A DNA stretch of 64,000 nt from Actinospica acidithermotolerans (lineage in GTDB: Bacteria; Actinomycetota; Actinomycetes; Streptomycetales; Catenulisporaceae): the NCBI RefSeq assembly GCF_018139625.1, contig NZ_JAGSOH010000013.1, forward strand, positions 27,939 through 91,938. The letters are read 5' to 3'. How positions within the stretch are numbered: the stretch's first letter is position 1; each line of letters starts with the position of its first letter. The position numbers were made by a program, and so were the translations under genes. Below are positions 42,954 to 54,520 of this stretch, piece after piece. The notes beneath the pieces are model-generated. The model worked only from the letters and a program-made list of their open reading frames with translations. It had not been told where the DNA came from and ran no database searches.

Positions 42954-44159
42954 ATGGTCGGGAAGTTGCGCGCGTTGCGGTCCTGGCGGGCCGCGGGCGG
43001 CTCGGCGCAGGCCGAGGGTGAGTCGGGACGGCCGTATCCCGGCTGGTTCATCGCGATGGAGGGCGGCGACGGCGCGGGCAAGAGCACGCAGCTCGCCGCC
43101 GTGGCCGACTGGCTGCGCGGCCGCGGCTACGAGGTGGTGACCACGCGCGAGCCGGGGGCGACGCCGCTCGGCTCGGTGCTGCGCAACCTCGTGCTGCATG
43201 CCGAGGAGCACAAGCTCGGGGCGCGGGCCGAGGCGCTGCTGTTCGCCGCGGACCGGGCCGATCACATGGAGACGGTGGTGCGTCCGGCGCTCGAGCGCGG
43301 CGCGGTCGTCCTGACGGACCGGCACGTGGACTCCTCCGTCGCCTATCAGAGCGGCGGCCGGGGGCTGCCGGCCGACGAGGTGGCCGCGCTCTCCGCGTTC
43401 GCGACCGAGGGCGTGCTGCCCGACCTGGTCGTGCTGCTCGACCTGGATCCGGCGGTGGCGCGGGCCCGGCGCGAGGAGCGGACCGGCCAGGCGGACAAGC
43501 TGGAGGCCGAGGCGGGCCCGTTCCACGAGCGGGTCAGGGCGGCGTTCCTGGCCAGGGCGAAGGCCGATCCGGCGCGCTATCTGGTGCTGAACGCCGACCA
43601 GGCGCCGCGGATACTGACCGGCGCGATCCAGGACCGGCTCGACCAGCTGCTGCCGCCGACCCCCGAGGAGGTCGCGAAGGCCGAGCGGCGCGCTGCGGAT
43701 ATAGCGAGCGCGATCGCCAAGGAGCAGGAGTACCGGGCCGCGCAGGCCGAGGCCGAGCGGATCAAGCGGGAGGCCGAGGAGCGGGCCAGCCGCGAGCAGC
43801 AGGAGCGGGATCTGGCGGAGCGTCAGGCGGCCGAGCACGAGCGGCGCCGGAAGGCGGCGGAGTGGGCCGTCGCGGCGGAGGCCGAGGCGAAGGCGCGCCG
43901 GGAGCGCGAGGCGGCCGAGTCCGCCCGGCTGGCCGATGATGAGTGGCGCGCGGCCGAGCGGGAGGAAGGCGAGAAGCGCAGGCAGCTCGAGCGGGCCGCG
44001 CTGCGCCGGCGTGAGCACGAACTGGCGATGCGTCAGGCCGAGGCGCGCGCGAAGGAGCGGGCGAGGCTCGCGGCCGCGGCGGCCAAGGCGGCGGCCGAGC
44101 AGGCGGAGCGGCTCAAGGGCTCGGCGCCGGAGCCCGAGGAGTCCGAGGAGAAATCGTGA
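42954..44159 (+). CDS. tmk: thymidylate kinase with long C-terminal coiled coil
   Basis: 401 residues, about twice the usual 210. An N-terminal extension of ~30 residues precedes the dTMP kinase core: P-loop MEGGDGAGKST (35-45), TTREPGATPLG, DRHVDSSVAYQ and the LID region ARREERTGQADKLE. From about residue 235 to 395 the chain is a continuous Ala/Glu/Arg/Lys-rich heptad-like helix (EEVAKAERRAADI ... AEQAERLKG). The kinase makes dTDP. The extension is not part of the common enzyme; streptomycete Tmk orthologues are also enlarged but, as I recall, with membrane segments. Overlaps holB by four bases. Confidence 0.93.
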   Translation: MVGKLRALRSWRAAGGSAQAEGESGRPYPGWFIAMEGGDGAGKSTQLAAVADWLRGRGYEVVTTREPGATPLGSVLRNLVLHAEEHKLGARAEALLFAADRADHMETVVRPALERGAVVLTDRHVDSSVAYQSGGRGLPADEVAALSAFATEGVLPDLVVLLDLDPAVARARREERTGQADKLEAEAGPFHERVRAAFLARAKADPARYLVLNADQAPRILTGAIQDRLDQLLPPTPEEVAKAERRAADIASAIAKEQEYRAAQAEAERIKREAEERASREQQERDLAERQAAEHERRRKAAEWAVAAEAEAKARREREAAESARLADDEWRAAEREEGEKRRQLERAALRRREHELAMRQAEARAKERARLAAAAAKAAAEQAERLKGSAPEPEESEEKS

Positions 44160-45379
44160 CCGGCGGCGAGAGCGCGGGCGTGGGCTACGGCGTGTGGAGC
44201 GACCTGATCGGCCAGGGCGAGGCCGCGGGCCGGCTCGTGCGCGCCGCCGAGGCCGCCCGCCGGATCCTGGGCGGCGCGGGTGGGGCGAGCGTGAACGCGA
44301 TGACGCATGCCTGGCTGGTGACCGGTCCGCCCGGCTCCGGCACTTCCCTGGCGGCCCGCTCGTTCGCCGCCGCACTGCAGTGCACCGGCGAGATGCCCGG
44401 CTGCGGGCACTGCCAGGAGTGCCGCACGACGATGGGCGGCACGCATCCGGACGTGACGATCGTGCGCAGCGATCAGCTCAGCATCGGCGTGGACGTGGCG
44501 CGCAAGCTGGTGCGCGACTGCGCGATGGCCCCGGCCGGCGGCCGCTGGCAGATCATCGTGTTCGAAGACGCGGACCGGCTCACCGAGGCGGCGGCGAACG
44601 TGCTGCTCAAGGGCATCGAGGAGCCCGCGGCGCGGACCGTGTGGCTGCTGTGCGCGCCGTCCAGCCAGGACCTGCTGCCCACGATCCTCTCCCGCTGCCG
44701 CCAGCTGAACCTGCGTACGCCGTCGGTTTCCGCCGTCGCCGAGGCCCTCGTGCGGCGCGACGGCGCCGACTACGAGCGCGCGGCGATCGCGGCGCAGGCC
44801 GCGCAGGGCGACTACGAGCGGGCCAGGACGCTGGTGCTCGACCCGGAGGCGGCCGCCCGCCGCACCGCCGTGCTGCGGCTGCCGATGGAGGCGCGCGACA
44901 TCGGGCGTGCGCTGAACGCCGCGCAGGCGCTGGTCGACGCCGCGGACGCCGAGGCCAGGGCGGCGACCGAGGCGCTGGACGCGAGCGAGACCGAGGAGCT
45001 CAAGCTGGCGCTCGGCTTCGGCCAGGGCAAGGGCGCGGGCACCGCGCGCGGCGTGGCGGGCTCGGCCGGCCTGCTCAAGGAGCTGGAGACCAGGCAGAAG
45101 CGGCGGCTGACGCGCATGCAGCGGGACGCGCTGGACCGGGCCCTGAACGACCTGGTCGCCTTCTACCGGGACGTGCTCGCCGCCCAGCTCACGGCCGGGG
45201 GCGCCGGCCCCGAACCGGTGCACCCCGACCTGCGGCCGCAGGTCGCGGAGATAGCCCGGCACTCCCGCCCCCAGGACACCCTGCGCCGGATCGACGCCGT
45301 GCTGCGCGCCCGGCAGGCCATTTCGTCCAACGTCTCCCCGCTGCTCGCGGTCGAGGCGATGGCCGTTTCGCTCGGTTAG
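44156..45379 (+). CDS. holB: DNA polymerase III delta-prime subunit
   Basis: 407 residues from GTG 44156 (GTGA overlap with tmk). The AAA+ fold of the clamp loader: VTGPPGSGTSLAARSFA, where the Walker A Lys is Thr, in line with the known loss of ATP binding in delta-prime; zinc module CTGEMPGCGHCQEC; FEDADRLTEAAANVLLKGIEEP; and the sensor/SRC motif ILSRCRQ. It stabilises the clamp loader and supplies the SRC arginine to the neighbouring subunit. Co-located with tmk, as in many bacteria. Confidence 0.95.
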   Translation: MTGGESAGVGYGVWSDLIGQGEAAGRLVRAAEAARRILGGAGGASVNAMTHAWLVTGPPGSGTSLAARSFAAALQCTGEMPGCGHCQECRTTMGGTHPDVTIVRSDQLSIGVDVARKLVRDCAMAPAGGRWQIIVFEDADRLTEAAANVLLKGIEEPAARTVWLLCAPSSQDLLPTILSRCRQLNLRTPSVSAVAEALVRRDGADYERAAIAAQAAQGDYERARTLVLDPEAAARRTAVLRLPMEARDIGRALNAAQALVDAADAEARAATEALDASETEELKLALGFGQGKGAGTARGVAGSAGLLKELETRQKRRLTRMQRDALDRALNDLVAFYRDVLAAQLTAGGAGPEPVHPDLRPQVAEIARHSRPQDTLRRIDAVLRARQAISSNVSPLLAVEAMAVSLG

Positions 45380-45486
45380 CGTATTTCCCGCACGATGCGC
45401 GGCGAGTCCATGATCAACACCCGGAGCCGGTCACGCTGAGTGGCGGTACGGTTGAGGGGACTTTTCCCGATGAGAGGACGTTGCCG

Positions 45487-47031
45487 ATGACCTGTCGTCC
45501 CGCGCCGCGGTCGCTGGCCGTGGGCGCGCTCCTGCTCGCCCTGCCGCTGGCCGCGTGCACCGCTTTCGGCAGCGCGTCGGCCGCGACGACGGGCAAGCCG
45601 GGGCTGACCGCGGGCACGGCCGCCGACCTGGCCGGGTACTACGGCCAGCGGCTGGTGTGGAAGTCCTGCGACGGCGGCTACCAGTGCAGCGCGCTGAGCG
45701 TGCCGGTGAGCTACTCGGATCCGAACGGCGCGAGGATCCAGCTGTCCGTGGTCCGCAAGCAGGCCGCGGACCCGGCCCACCGGCTCGGCTCCCTGGTGGT
45801 CAACCCGGGCGGTCCCGGCGGCTCCGGGATCTCCTACGCGACCTCGGGCGACGTGCTGGACAAGGCCCTGCTGGCCCGCTACGACCTGGTCGGCTTCGAC
45901 CCGCGCGGCGTCGGCCGGTCGGACCCGGTCGAGTGCCTGACGGACAGCCAGATGGACACGTTCGTCGACACGCCCTCGAACCCGGACACCCCGGCGCAGC
46001 TCGCCGAGGTCGAGAGGGAGTCGCAGCTGTTCGCGCAGCAGTGCGAGGCGAAGTCCGGCGCGCTGCTGCCGCACGTCGGGACCGTGGACGCGGCCAGGGA
46101 CATGGACATACTGCGCGCGGCCCTGGGCGACACGAAGCTGAACTACCTCGGCAAGTCCTACGGCACTCTGCTCGGCGCGACCTACGCGGAGGAGTTCCCG
46201 CAGCGCGTCGGCCACCTCGTGCTCGACGGCGCCATCGACCCGAACCTGACGGCCGAGCAGGAGAACCTCACGCAGGCCGCGTCGTTCGACAAGGAGCTGC
46301 ACCTGTTCCTCGCCGACTGCGTGAAGCAGGCCGGCTGTCCGCTCGGCACCACCGACGCGAACGCGGCGTACACCAAGCTCAAGACCTGGGTCGACGGCCT
46401 GGAGACGCACCCGATCACCGGCGACGGCACCCGCAAGGTCGACGAGGCGTACGCGCTCACCGGCATCTCCGTCGCCATGTACGACCAGGGCTGGTGGCCG
46501 ACGCTGCGGCAGGCGCTGACCAGTGCCTTCAAGGGCGACGGCTCGACCCTGCTGGCGATGGCGGACGCCTACAACGATCGGCAGAACGGGCACTACACGG
46601 ACAACGAGATCGCCGCGAACTACGCGGTGAACTGCGTCGACCACCCGGACGAGGCGACCTCCGCGGCGCAGATCGAGGCCGAACTGCCGGCCTTCCAAAA
46701 GGTCGCGCCGTTCTTCGGCCCCATGGTCGACTGGTCCAGCCTGCCCTGCGCCTACTGGAAGACCGGCACCACCGACTCCCCGCACACCATCGCCGCCCGC
46801 GGCTCTGCCCCGATCCTCGTCGTCGGCACGACCAACGATCCGGCCACGCCCTACGCCTGGGCGCGGAACCTGGCCGGGGAACTGTCCGCGGGACGCCTGC
46901 TGACCATGAACGGCGATGGCCACACGGCCTACCGCCGCGGCTCCCCGACCTGCATCGATACCGCCGTGGACGCCTACTTCCTGAGCGGCGCCCTGCCCGC
47001 CGCCGGAACCGTTTGCCAGCAGACCAGTTGA
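45487..47031 (+). CDS. secreted lipoprotein alpha/beta hydrolase (tripeptidyl-aminopeptidase type)
   Basis: 514 residues from ATG 45487. Lipoprotein signal with lipobox LAAC (C22) after MTCRPAPRSLAVGALLLALP. Catalytic Ser in LGKSYGTLLGA, Asp in VGTTNDPATPYAWA and His in GDGHTAYRRGS, which is the family S33 arrangement (SlpD/TAP type). The helical cap holds the segment rich in Cys (FLADCVKQAGCPLG, NCVDHPDE). It should trim N-terminal peptides outside the cell. A TACGGT box about 35 bases upstream is a likely -10. tRNA-Thr follows. Confidence 0.93.
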   Translation: MTCRPAPRSLAVGALLLALPLAACTAFGSASAATTGKPGLTAGTAADLAGYYGQRLVWKSCDGGYQCSALSVPVSYSDPNGARIQLSVVRKQAADPAHRLGSLVVNPGGPGGSGISYATSGDVLDKALLARYDLVGFDPRGVGRSDPVECLTDSQMDTFVDTPSNPDTPAQLAEVERESQLFAQQCEAKSGALLPHVGTVDAARDMDILRAALGDTKLNYLGKSYGTLLGATYAEEFPQRVGHLVLDGAIDPNLTAEQENLTQAASFDKELHLFLADCVKQAGCPLGTTDANAAYTKLKTWVDGLETHPITGDGTRKVDEAYALTGISVAMYDQGWWPTLRQALTSAFKGDGSTLLAMADAYNDRQNGHYTDNEIAANYAVNCVDHPDEATSAAQIEAELPAFQKVAPFFGPMVDWSSLPCAYWKTGTTDSPHTIAARGSAPILVVGTTNDPATPYAWARNLAGELSAGRLLTMNGDGHTAYRRGSPTCIDTAVDAYFLSGALPAAGTVCQQTS

Positions 47032-47037
47032 GTCGGC

Positions 47038-47043
47038 TACACT
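47038..47043 (+). promoter_or_regulatory. -10 box of tRNA-Thr
   Basis: TACACT 31 bases before the tRNA; TTGCCA 19 bases further upstream (47013-47018) can be the -35. It overlaps the end of the hydrolase gene. Confidence 0.5.
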
Positions 47044-47074
47044 AGGGGCTCGGTCGGGAGCGATCTCCGACCAG

Positions 47075-47148
47075 GCCTCCTTAGCTCAGTCGGCCAGAGC
47101 GACGCACTCGTAATGCGTAGGTCATCGGTTCGATTCCGATAGGAGGCT
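47075..47148 (+). tRNA. tRNA-Thr (anticodon CGT)
   Basis: 74 nt. Acceptor GCCTCCT/AGGAGGC with discriminator T, D-arm with AGCTCAGTCGGCCAGAGC, anticodon stem ACGCA/TGCGT with loop CTCGTAA (anticodon CGT), T-arm with GGTTCGATTCC. CCA not encoded. Confidence 0.95.
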
Positions 47149-47155
47149 CAGTGCG

Positions 47156-47182
47156 GCCCGGGCCAGTTCCACTGGTCCGGGC
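47156..47182 (+). terminator. terminator of tRNA-Thr
   Basis: 11-bp stem with one G-T pair (47156-47166/47172-47182), 5-nt loop, then TTTCGC. Confidence 0.7.
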
Positions 47183-47363
47183 TTTCGCATGTCCGGGGGC
47201 CGTCTACGCCTGCTGCCTCCGAACGGGTGTGATTAATGGGCTGTTTGCGCGCATACGAGTGATCGTGAGCGTGTCGTCCGGATGTGCGCGGAATGAGCGA
47301 GTCACGATGCTTATCTGACTAGCGCATCTGACAGGTGCACGGACGACGGGCGGTGACAGGGGT

Positions 47364-48635
47364 ATGCGGCGGATCATGCGTCGGCGGGTGCTGCGGTCGC
47401 GGGTCGCGCTCCCGGTCGGCTGCGCGGCGCTGACGGCGGCGATTCTGACCGGGCTGGTGGGCGGGGCGCAGGCCGATCCGGTGTATCCGAGCCAGAACCA
47501 GGTGAACCAGGCGAATCAGGCGGCGAGCAGCGCGAAGGCGGCCGTCGATCCGGCGCAGGCCGCGCTCGTCGCCGCGCAGCAGCACCTGGCCGAGCTGGAG
47601 GCCGTGTCGCGGCAGGCGCAGGCGGACTATGCCGGGGCGACCGCGCGTGAGCAGACAGCTCAGCAGGCCCTCGTGCAGGCGACGCAGCGCGCGCAGGACG
47701 CCGCGCGGTTCGCCGGCGCGGCGAAGGTCGAGCTCGGCCGGCTGGTCGCGGCCGCGTACCGCGAGGGTCAGGCGGCGGATCTCAGTTCGCTGACGATCGT
47801 GCTCGATGTGAAGGACCCGCAGCAGTACATGGACGGCGTGCACGTCGTACGACGCATGCTGCAGAGTCAGTCCTCGATCGTGAACCAGGCACAGGACGCA
47901 AGTAAGACCGCCGCGGCCGCGAAGGTTCAGGCTGCCGCGAGCGCGGTGGCTCTGAAGACCGCGCAGGACCAGGTCGCGCAGTTGGCGCAGAAGGCCCAAC
48001 AGGCGGCGGATGCGGCTCAGGCGCAGGTCGGGGCGTTGGGCACGCAACTCGACGCCTTGCTCGCGGCACAGGCTGCGGCGCAGAACACGGCGACGCAACT
48101 GGCCGAGCAGCGGCAGAAGGGACTCGCCGAGCAGCAGGCGCAGGAGGAGGCCGCCGCGCGGCAGGCGGCCCAGGCGCAGCAGGGTTCCGACGGCGGCGGG
48201 CCGGGCTCGGGATCAGGCTCGGGCGGTTCGCAGAGCGGCGGCGGCCAGGCGCCGTCCTACGCCGCCGATGTCGCCGCCCAGGCCCTGCGGTACGCGCTCG
48301 CCCAGCTGGGCAAGCCGTACAAGTGGGGCGGGACCGGCCCCGACTCCTTCGACTGCTCGGGACTCGCGATGAGGGCCTACGAGTCCGCGGGCATCGATCT
48401 GCCGCACTTCGCGGCCTTCCAGTACCAGGCGAGCCATCCGCTGAGCTACGGCCAGCTGCGGCCCGGGGACCTGCTGTTCTGGGCCACGAACGCGAACGAC
48501 TCGAACACCATCTACCACGAGGCGATCTACCTCGGCAGCGGCCGGATGGTGCAGGCGCCGAAGACGGGCTGGAACGTGATGATCTCCGACATGTGGATGT
48601 GGGGACCGATCCAGTTCTACGCGCGGCCCTACTGA
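47364..48635 (+). CDS. secreted NlpC/P60 peptidoglycan endopeptidase (RipA-like)
   Basis: 423 residues from ATG 47364 (ATG 47376 possible). Signal peptide with basic n-region and a hydrophobic stretch ending near GGAQA (about 38). A long Ala/Gln-rich coiled-coil region (about 45-265) and a Gly/Ser linker precede the NlpC/P60 domain. Catalytic C331 is in SFDCSGLAM, H385 in YHEAIYLG. It likely cuts peptide stems of peptidoglycan. The order coiled coil then NlpC/P60 matches RipA-type enzymes activated by proteolysis of the N-terminal part; MarP is encoded in the same window. Confidence 0.92.
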   Translation: MRRIMRRRVLRSRVALPVGCAALTAAILTGLVGGAQADPVYPSQNQVNQANQAASSAKAAVDPAQAALVAAQQHLAELEAVSRQAQADYAGATAREQTAQQALVQATQRAQDAARFAGAAKVELGRLVAAAYREGQAADLSSLTIVLDVKDPQQYMDGVHVVRRMLQSQSSIVNQAQDASKTAAAAKVQAAASAVALKTAQDQVAQLAQKAQQAADAAQAQVGALGTQLDALLAAQAAAQNTATQLAEQRQKGLAEQQAQEEAAARQAAQAQQGSDGGGPGSGSGSGGSQSGGGQAPSYAADVAAQALRYALAQLGKPYKWGGTGPDSFDCSGLAMRAYESAGIDLPHFAAFQYQASHPLSYGQLRPGDLLFWATNANDSNTIYHEAIYLGSGRMVQAPKTGWNVMISDMWMWGPIQFYARPY

Positions 48636-48640
48636 CGCCG

Positions 48641-48678
48641 ACGCCCCCCGGAACGGAGGATGGTATTCCGGGGAGCGT
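48641..48678. terminator. bidirectional terminator between NlpC/P60 gene and ppa
   Basis: 13-bp stem with one mismatch (48641-48653/48666-48678), 12-nt loop, between convergent genes. Confidence 0.55.
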
Positions 48679-48712
48679 CCTGGCCGGCGCCTGCGCGCGC
48701 GGCCCTGCGAGG

Positions 48713-49213
48713 TCAGTGGCCGTGGCCCTCGGGGGACTCGGCGAAGCGGAGCCGGGAATGCCGGATCTCCTCCTCGGCCTCGGTGCGCCCGACCCAGTTG
48801 GCGCCCTCGACGGACTTGCCGGGCTCGAGGTCCTTGTAGACCTCGAAGAAGTGCTGGATCTCGAGCCGGTCGAACTCGGAGACGTGGTGGATGTCCCGGA
48901 TGTGCTCCATCCGGGGGTCGTTCGCCGGGACGCAGAGCACCTTGTCGTCCCCGCCCTTCTCGTCCGTCATCCGGAACATGCCGATGGCGCGGCACAGCAC
49001 CAGGCAGCCCGGGAAGGTCGGCTCGTCGAGCAGCACGAGGGCGTCGAGCGGGTCGCCGTCCTCGCCGAGGGTGTCCTCGATGTAGCCGTAGTCCGACGGG
49101 TAGCGGGTGGAGGTGAACAGCATCCGGTCCAGCCTTATCCGGCCGGTCTTGTGATCCACCTCGTACTTGTTCCGCTGCCCTTTGGGAATCTCGATAAGGA
49201 CGTCGAACTCCAT
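48713..49213 (-). CDS. ppa: inorganic pyrophosphatase, family I
   Basis: 166 residues from ATG 49213, with GGAGGAAA (49221-49228) upstream; this start gives [21 protein letters not shown]. The catalytic signature [12 protein letters not shown], plus Arg/Lys residues of the phosphate site ([15 protein letters not shown]), is intact. It hydrolyses cytoplasmic PPi. With the membrane PPase at 35.8 kb the cell has both soluble and proton-pumping enzymes. Divergent from the metalloprotease gene. Confidence 0.97.
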   Translation of the reverse strand: MEFDVLIEIPKGQRNKYEVDHKTGRIRLDRMLFTSTRYPSDYGYIEDTLGEDGDPLDALVLLDEPTFPGCLVLCRAIGMFRMTDEKGGDDKVLCVPANDPRMEHIRDIHHVSEFDRLEIQHFFEVYKDLEPGKSVEGANWVGRTEAEEEIRHSRLRFAESPEGHGH

Positions 49214-49393
49214 CGGTCTGTTTCCTCCAATGCGGCTTCCGTCGAACCGCATCCAGCCGCACCGGACGCGTGCCCGCGTATGTCAGGCACAAGTGTCCCC
49301 TACGCGGGCGGCCAGTCGTCGCAACCGGCCGCCGGACGTGATCAACGCAACATTCCGGACGTGCTCACAGACATTCTTCCCCTCGGAACGGGA

Positions 49394-49399
49394 TACCTT
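49394..49399 (+). promoter_or_regulatory. -10 box, leaderless start of the metalloprotease gene
   Basis: TACCTT ends seven bases before the GTG at 49407. Confidence 0.45.
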
Positions 49400-49406
49400 G
49401 AACAGT

Positions 49407-50540
49407 GTGGAGAACGACGAGCTCATCGACTGGCAGGTGGCCGGGGCCACGGCGCGCGGCCTGGCCAGGCCGGGACCGGCGGTCTCCCGCGCCGGGGCCG
49501 ACCGGGCGGTGGCCGAGCTGCGGGCCTGCGCGGTCGCGGCGGAGGAGCACGTGCGCGCGTTCACCGGCCTCGAGGTGCCCGCGGCGGACCGGCCGGTGCT
49601 GGTGGTCGATTCGCACAGCTGGGTGAACGCGAACCTGGACGTGATGCGCACCCTCTCCAGCCCGCTCGTCGAGAAGGTCAGGCAGTACCGCGAGGGCGTG
49701 CCCTCCGGCGCGCTGCGCTCCACCGCGAACACGGTCGGCGCGAAGCTCACCGGCGCGGAGGTCGGCTCGGTGCTGGCCTTCTTCTCCACCCGCGTGCTCG
49801 GCCAGTACGACCCCTTCGGCGCCGACGGCGGCCGGCTGCTGCTGGTCGCGCCCAACATCGTGCGGGTCGAGCGTGAGCTCGGCGTGCACCCGCCCGACTT
49901 CCGGCTCTGGGTCTGCCTGCACGAGGAGGCGCACCGGGCCCAGTTCGGCGCCGTGCCCTGGCTGCGCGACCACCTGCTCGACGGGCTCGCCGCGCTCGTC
50001 GCCGAACTCGACCTGGAACCGGCCCAACTCGCGGTGCGGATGCGCGAGGCAATACGGCGATACGCCCGTCCGGATGAACGCGCACCCGCCGGCGCCCCCG
50101 CCGAACGGGTGGACAGTGAGCCTTCGGCCGTCACCCGGACGGGTCGTCGCTCGTTGCTCGATCTGGTGCGGACTCCCGAGCAGCGCGCCGCGATGGACCG
50201 GCTGACCGCCGTGATGACGCTGCTCGAAGGCCACGCCACGTACGTGATGGACGGAGTCGGCCCGCTGGTCGTGCCGTCGGTCGCGGAGATCAGCCGGGAG
50301 TTCGCCCGCCGCCGGAACACGCACCGGATAAGGCCGGACGCCCTGCTGCGCAAGGTGCTCGGGTTGGACGCCAAGATGCGGCAGTACCGGGACGGGGAGC
50401 GCTTCGTGCGCTCCGTCGTGGGCGAGGTCGGCATGGACGGCTTCAACCGGATCTGGACCTCCCCGAACACCCTCCCGACCATGGCGGAGATCGCGCAGCC
50501 CGCCGCGTGGGTGCGGCGGGTTCCGCTGCGCCGCGGCTGA
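49407..50540 (+). CDS. zinc-dependent metalloprotease (DUF2342, 'F420-biosynthesis-associated' type)
   Basis: 377 residues from GTG 49407, supported by the TACCTT box; TTG 49398 is an alternative. The zincin motif is HEEAH (H172, E173, H176) in CLHEEAHRAQFGAVPWL; a further conserved Glu is in LLEGHATYVMDGVG. The N-terminus has ELIDWQVAGATARGLARPGP. Despite its family name, a role in F420 synthesis is not established. It precedes tilS and hpt on the same strand, as in Streptomyces (SCO3407-SCO3405 region). Confidence 0.88.
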   Translation: MENDELIDWQVAGATARGLARPGPAVSRAGADRAVAELRACAVAAEEHVRAFTGLEVPAADRPVLVVDSHSWVNANLDVMRTLSSPLVEKVRQYREGVPSGALRSTANTVGAKLTGAEVGSVLAFFSTRVLGQYDPFGADGGRLLLVAPNIVRVERELGVHPPDFRLWVCLHEEAHRAQFGAVPWLRDHLLDGLAALVAELDLEPAQLAVRMREAIRRYARPDERAPAGAPAERVDSEPSAVTRTGRRSLLDLVRTPEQRAAMDRLTAVMTLLEGHATYVMDGVGPLVVPSVAEISREFARRRNTHRIRPDALLRKVLGLDAKMRQYRDGERFVRSVVGEVGMDGFNRIWTSPNTLPTMAEIAQPAAWVRRVPLRRG

Positions 50541-50585
50541 GGTACGGCCCGTCGGAACCGAGCCACCGAAGCGAGGAGCCACACC

Positions 50586-51626
50586 ATGGGACCTGTACCG
50601 GCCGTAGCCGCGATACGACTCGCCGTCCGCACCGCGCTCGCCGACCACGAGCCGGGCGACCTCGTCCTCGTCGCCTGCTCCGGCGGCGCGGACTCGCTCG
50701 CCCTGGCCTGCGCGGCCGCCTTCGTCGCGCCGCGCCTCGGGCTGCGCTGCGGCGGGGTCAGCGTCGACCACGGCCTGCAGGACGGCTCTCCGGAACGCGC
50801 GCACGAGGTCGTCGAGCTGCTGCGCCGCCGGGGACTCGACCCGGTCGAGTCGGTCGCGGTCACCGTCGGCCGGGCCGGGGGGCCGGAAGCTGCCGCCCGG
50901 GCCGCGCGCTACGAGGCGCTCGACCATTTCGCCGAACGCTACGGGGCGCGCAGCGTGCTGCTCGGCCACACGAGGGACGACCAGGCCGAGACCGTCCTGC
51001 TCGGCCTGGCCCGCGGCTCGGGCGCCCGCTCGCTCGCCGGGATGCCCGCCGTCTTCGGGCCCGAGGACCGCTACCGCCGCCCGCTGCTCGGGCTGCCGCG
51101 CTCGGCCACCGCGGCCGCCTGCGAGGCCGAGGGCGTCGAGCCCTGGCAGGACCCGCACAACGCCGACCCGGCCTACACCCGCTCCCGGGTGCGCCACCAG
51201 CTGATCCCCGAGCTCGCCGCCGTGCTCGGCCCCGGCATGCCCGAGGCGCTGGCCCGCACCGCGCGGATGCTGCGCGAGGACACCGAGGCGCTCGACGAGT
51301 GGGCCGGCCGCGAGTACGCCGCCTGCCAGCACGCCGAGGGCGGCCTCGACGCCCGCCGGCTCGCCGAGCTGCCCACCGCGGTGCGCCGCCGCGTCATAAG
51401 GCTGGCCGCACTGCGCAGCGGCGCCCCGGCCGGCACCCTCGCCGCCTCGCACATCGAGGCCGTCGACGCCTTGGTCACCGGCTGGCGCGGCCAGGGGCCG
51501 CTGCAGCTACCCGGGGCGGTCGAGGTGCGCAGGACGAATGGCAGACTTGCTTTCGGCGAGACCGCGCCCACCGCGCACAGCGACGGAGCGCGCGGCCAGC
51601 AGCTCACCGGAGCGGCGTCCAAGTAA
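50586..51626 (+). CDS. tilS: tRNA(Ile)-lysidine synthetase
   Basis: 346 residues from ATG 50586 (GAGGAG upstream). The PP-loop [12 protein letters not shown] (S32-S37) binds [28 protein letters not shown] and [19 protein letters not shown] are the other TilS blocks. It is a short form without the full C-terminal TilS domains, as in many actinobacteria. It modifies C34 of tRNA-Ile(CAU). 19 bases before hpt. Confidence 0.95.
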   Translation: MGPVPAVAAIRLAVRTALADHEPGDLVLVACSGGADSLALACAAAFVAPRLGLRCGGVSVDHGLQDGSPERAHEVVELLRRRGLDPVESVAVTVGRAGGPEAAARAARYEALDHFAERYGARSVLLGHTRDDQAETVLLGLARGSGARSLAGMPAVFGPEDRYRRPLLGLPRSATAAACEAEGVEPWQDPHNADPAYTRSRVRHQLIPELAAVLGPGMPEALARTARMLREDTEALDEWAGREYAACQHAEGGLDARRLAELPTAVRRRVIRLAALRSGAPAGTLAASHIEAVDALVTGWRGQGPLQLPGAVEVRRTNGRLAFGETAPTAHSDGARGQQLTGAASK

Positions 51627-51645
51627 CGAGGGAGAGAAAAGCGAC

Positions 51646-52197
51646 GTGGACGACAAGGACATGGGCGACAAGCTCGAGAAGGTTCTCCTGAGCGAGGAGG
51701 ACATAAGGGCGGGCATCGCCCGGCTCGCCGCCGCCGTCGACGCCGACTACGACGGCGAGGAGCTGCTGCTGGTGGGCGTGCTCAACGGCGCGCTGATGGT
51801 GATGGCGGACCTGTCCAGGGCCCTGCACAACCCGATCACGCTGGACTGGATGGCGATCTCCTCCTACGGGGCCGGCACCAAGTCCTCCGGCGTGGTGCGG
51901 ATCCTCAAGGACCTGGACACCGACATCAAGGGCAAGCACGTGCTGGTCGTCGAGGACATCATCGACTCGGGGCTGACCCTGTCCTGGCTGCTGTCTAACC
52001 TCAGGCAGCGCCAGCCCGCCTCGCTCGAGGTGTGCACGCTGCTGCGCAAGCCGGATGCCGCGAAGGTGCAGATCGACGTCAAGTACGTCGGCTTCGACAT
52101 CCCCAACGACTTCGTCGTCGGCTACGGCCTGGACTACGACCAGAGGTTCCGGAACCTGCCGTTCATCGGGCTTCTCGCCCCGCACGTCTACTCCTGA
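51646..52197 (+). CDS. hpt: hypoxanthine(-guanine) phosphoribosyltransferase
   Basis: 183 residues from GTG 51646 (GGGAGAG upstream); an in-frame ATG at 51661 is an alternative. The PRPP-binding loop is [13 protein letters not shown], with [16 protein letters not shown] and [14 protein letters not shown] as the other active-site loops. It salvages purine bases. The tilS-hpt-ftsH-folE order is conserved in actinobacteria and beyond. Confidence 0.95.
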   Translation: MDDKDMGDKLEKVLLSEEDIRAGIARLAAAVDADYDGEELLLVGVLNGALMVMADLSRALHNPITLDWMAISSYGAGTKSSGVVRILKDLDTDIKGKHVLVVEDIIDSGLTLSWLLSNLRQRQPASLEVCTLLRKPDAAKVQIDVKYVGFDIPNDFVVGYGLDYDQRFRNLPFIGLLAPHVYS

Positions 52198-52236
52198 CCG
52201 AAAATCGCTGCGTGGTCCGGGAACGCACGGACACCG

Positions 52237-52242
52237 TAGGAT
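52237..52242 (+). promoter_or_regulatory. candidate -10 box of ftsH
   Basis: TAGGAT about 210 bases before ftsH in the 257-base hpt-ftsH gap. GGGAAC at 52219-52224 could be part of an extracytoplasmic-stress-type promoter, but the spacing is not clearly right. Confidence 0.25.
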
Positions 52243-52454
52243 CGTTGCCATCGTGTAATGACCCGGTACTCCGTTAGGGCCGGGTCACCCGGTTGCTCCG
52301 GGCGGCGGACGGGTAGCGCCGACGCCGCGAGGGCATGGTCCTGGTCTACGCGCAGCGTGAGCCGGTGGTTTACCGGGCAGTATGAAGGTCCTCGGGCATC
52401 GGTCCGGGGACGGAGAGCCGGCAGGAGGGACGGGGCCTTGAGCGCCTCGCAACG

Positions 52455-54389
<1,935 letters not shown>

Positions 54390-54433
54390 GCGTGATCCGG
54401 AGGTAAACCGGATGATCGGGAGGCGGCCCCGGG

Positions 54434-54439
54434 TACTAG
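54434..54439 (+). promoter_or_regulatory. candidate -10 box of the folate operon
   Basis: TAGACT in the ftsH-folE gap, about 80 bases before folE. Confidence 0.3.
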
Positions 54440-54520
54440 ACTGGGCCGCCTCACCGGCGTTTCGAGGCCCTTCTCCACCGGCCCGGCGGCGCCGATCGGA
54501 CGACGGTAGCGAGGCCCGAA

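Noticed and set aside
44156..45379. Frameshift or mutation in holB because Walker A lacks Lys
   Set aside because: Loss of the Walker A Lys is normal for delta-prime subunits, and the SRC motif and zinc module are intact.
47149..47363. c-di-AMP (ydaO) riboswitch upstream of the NlpC/P60 gene
   Set aside because: Such switches often precede cell-wall hydrolase genes, but its conserved blocks could not be found here.
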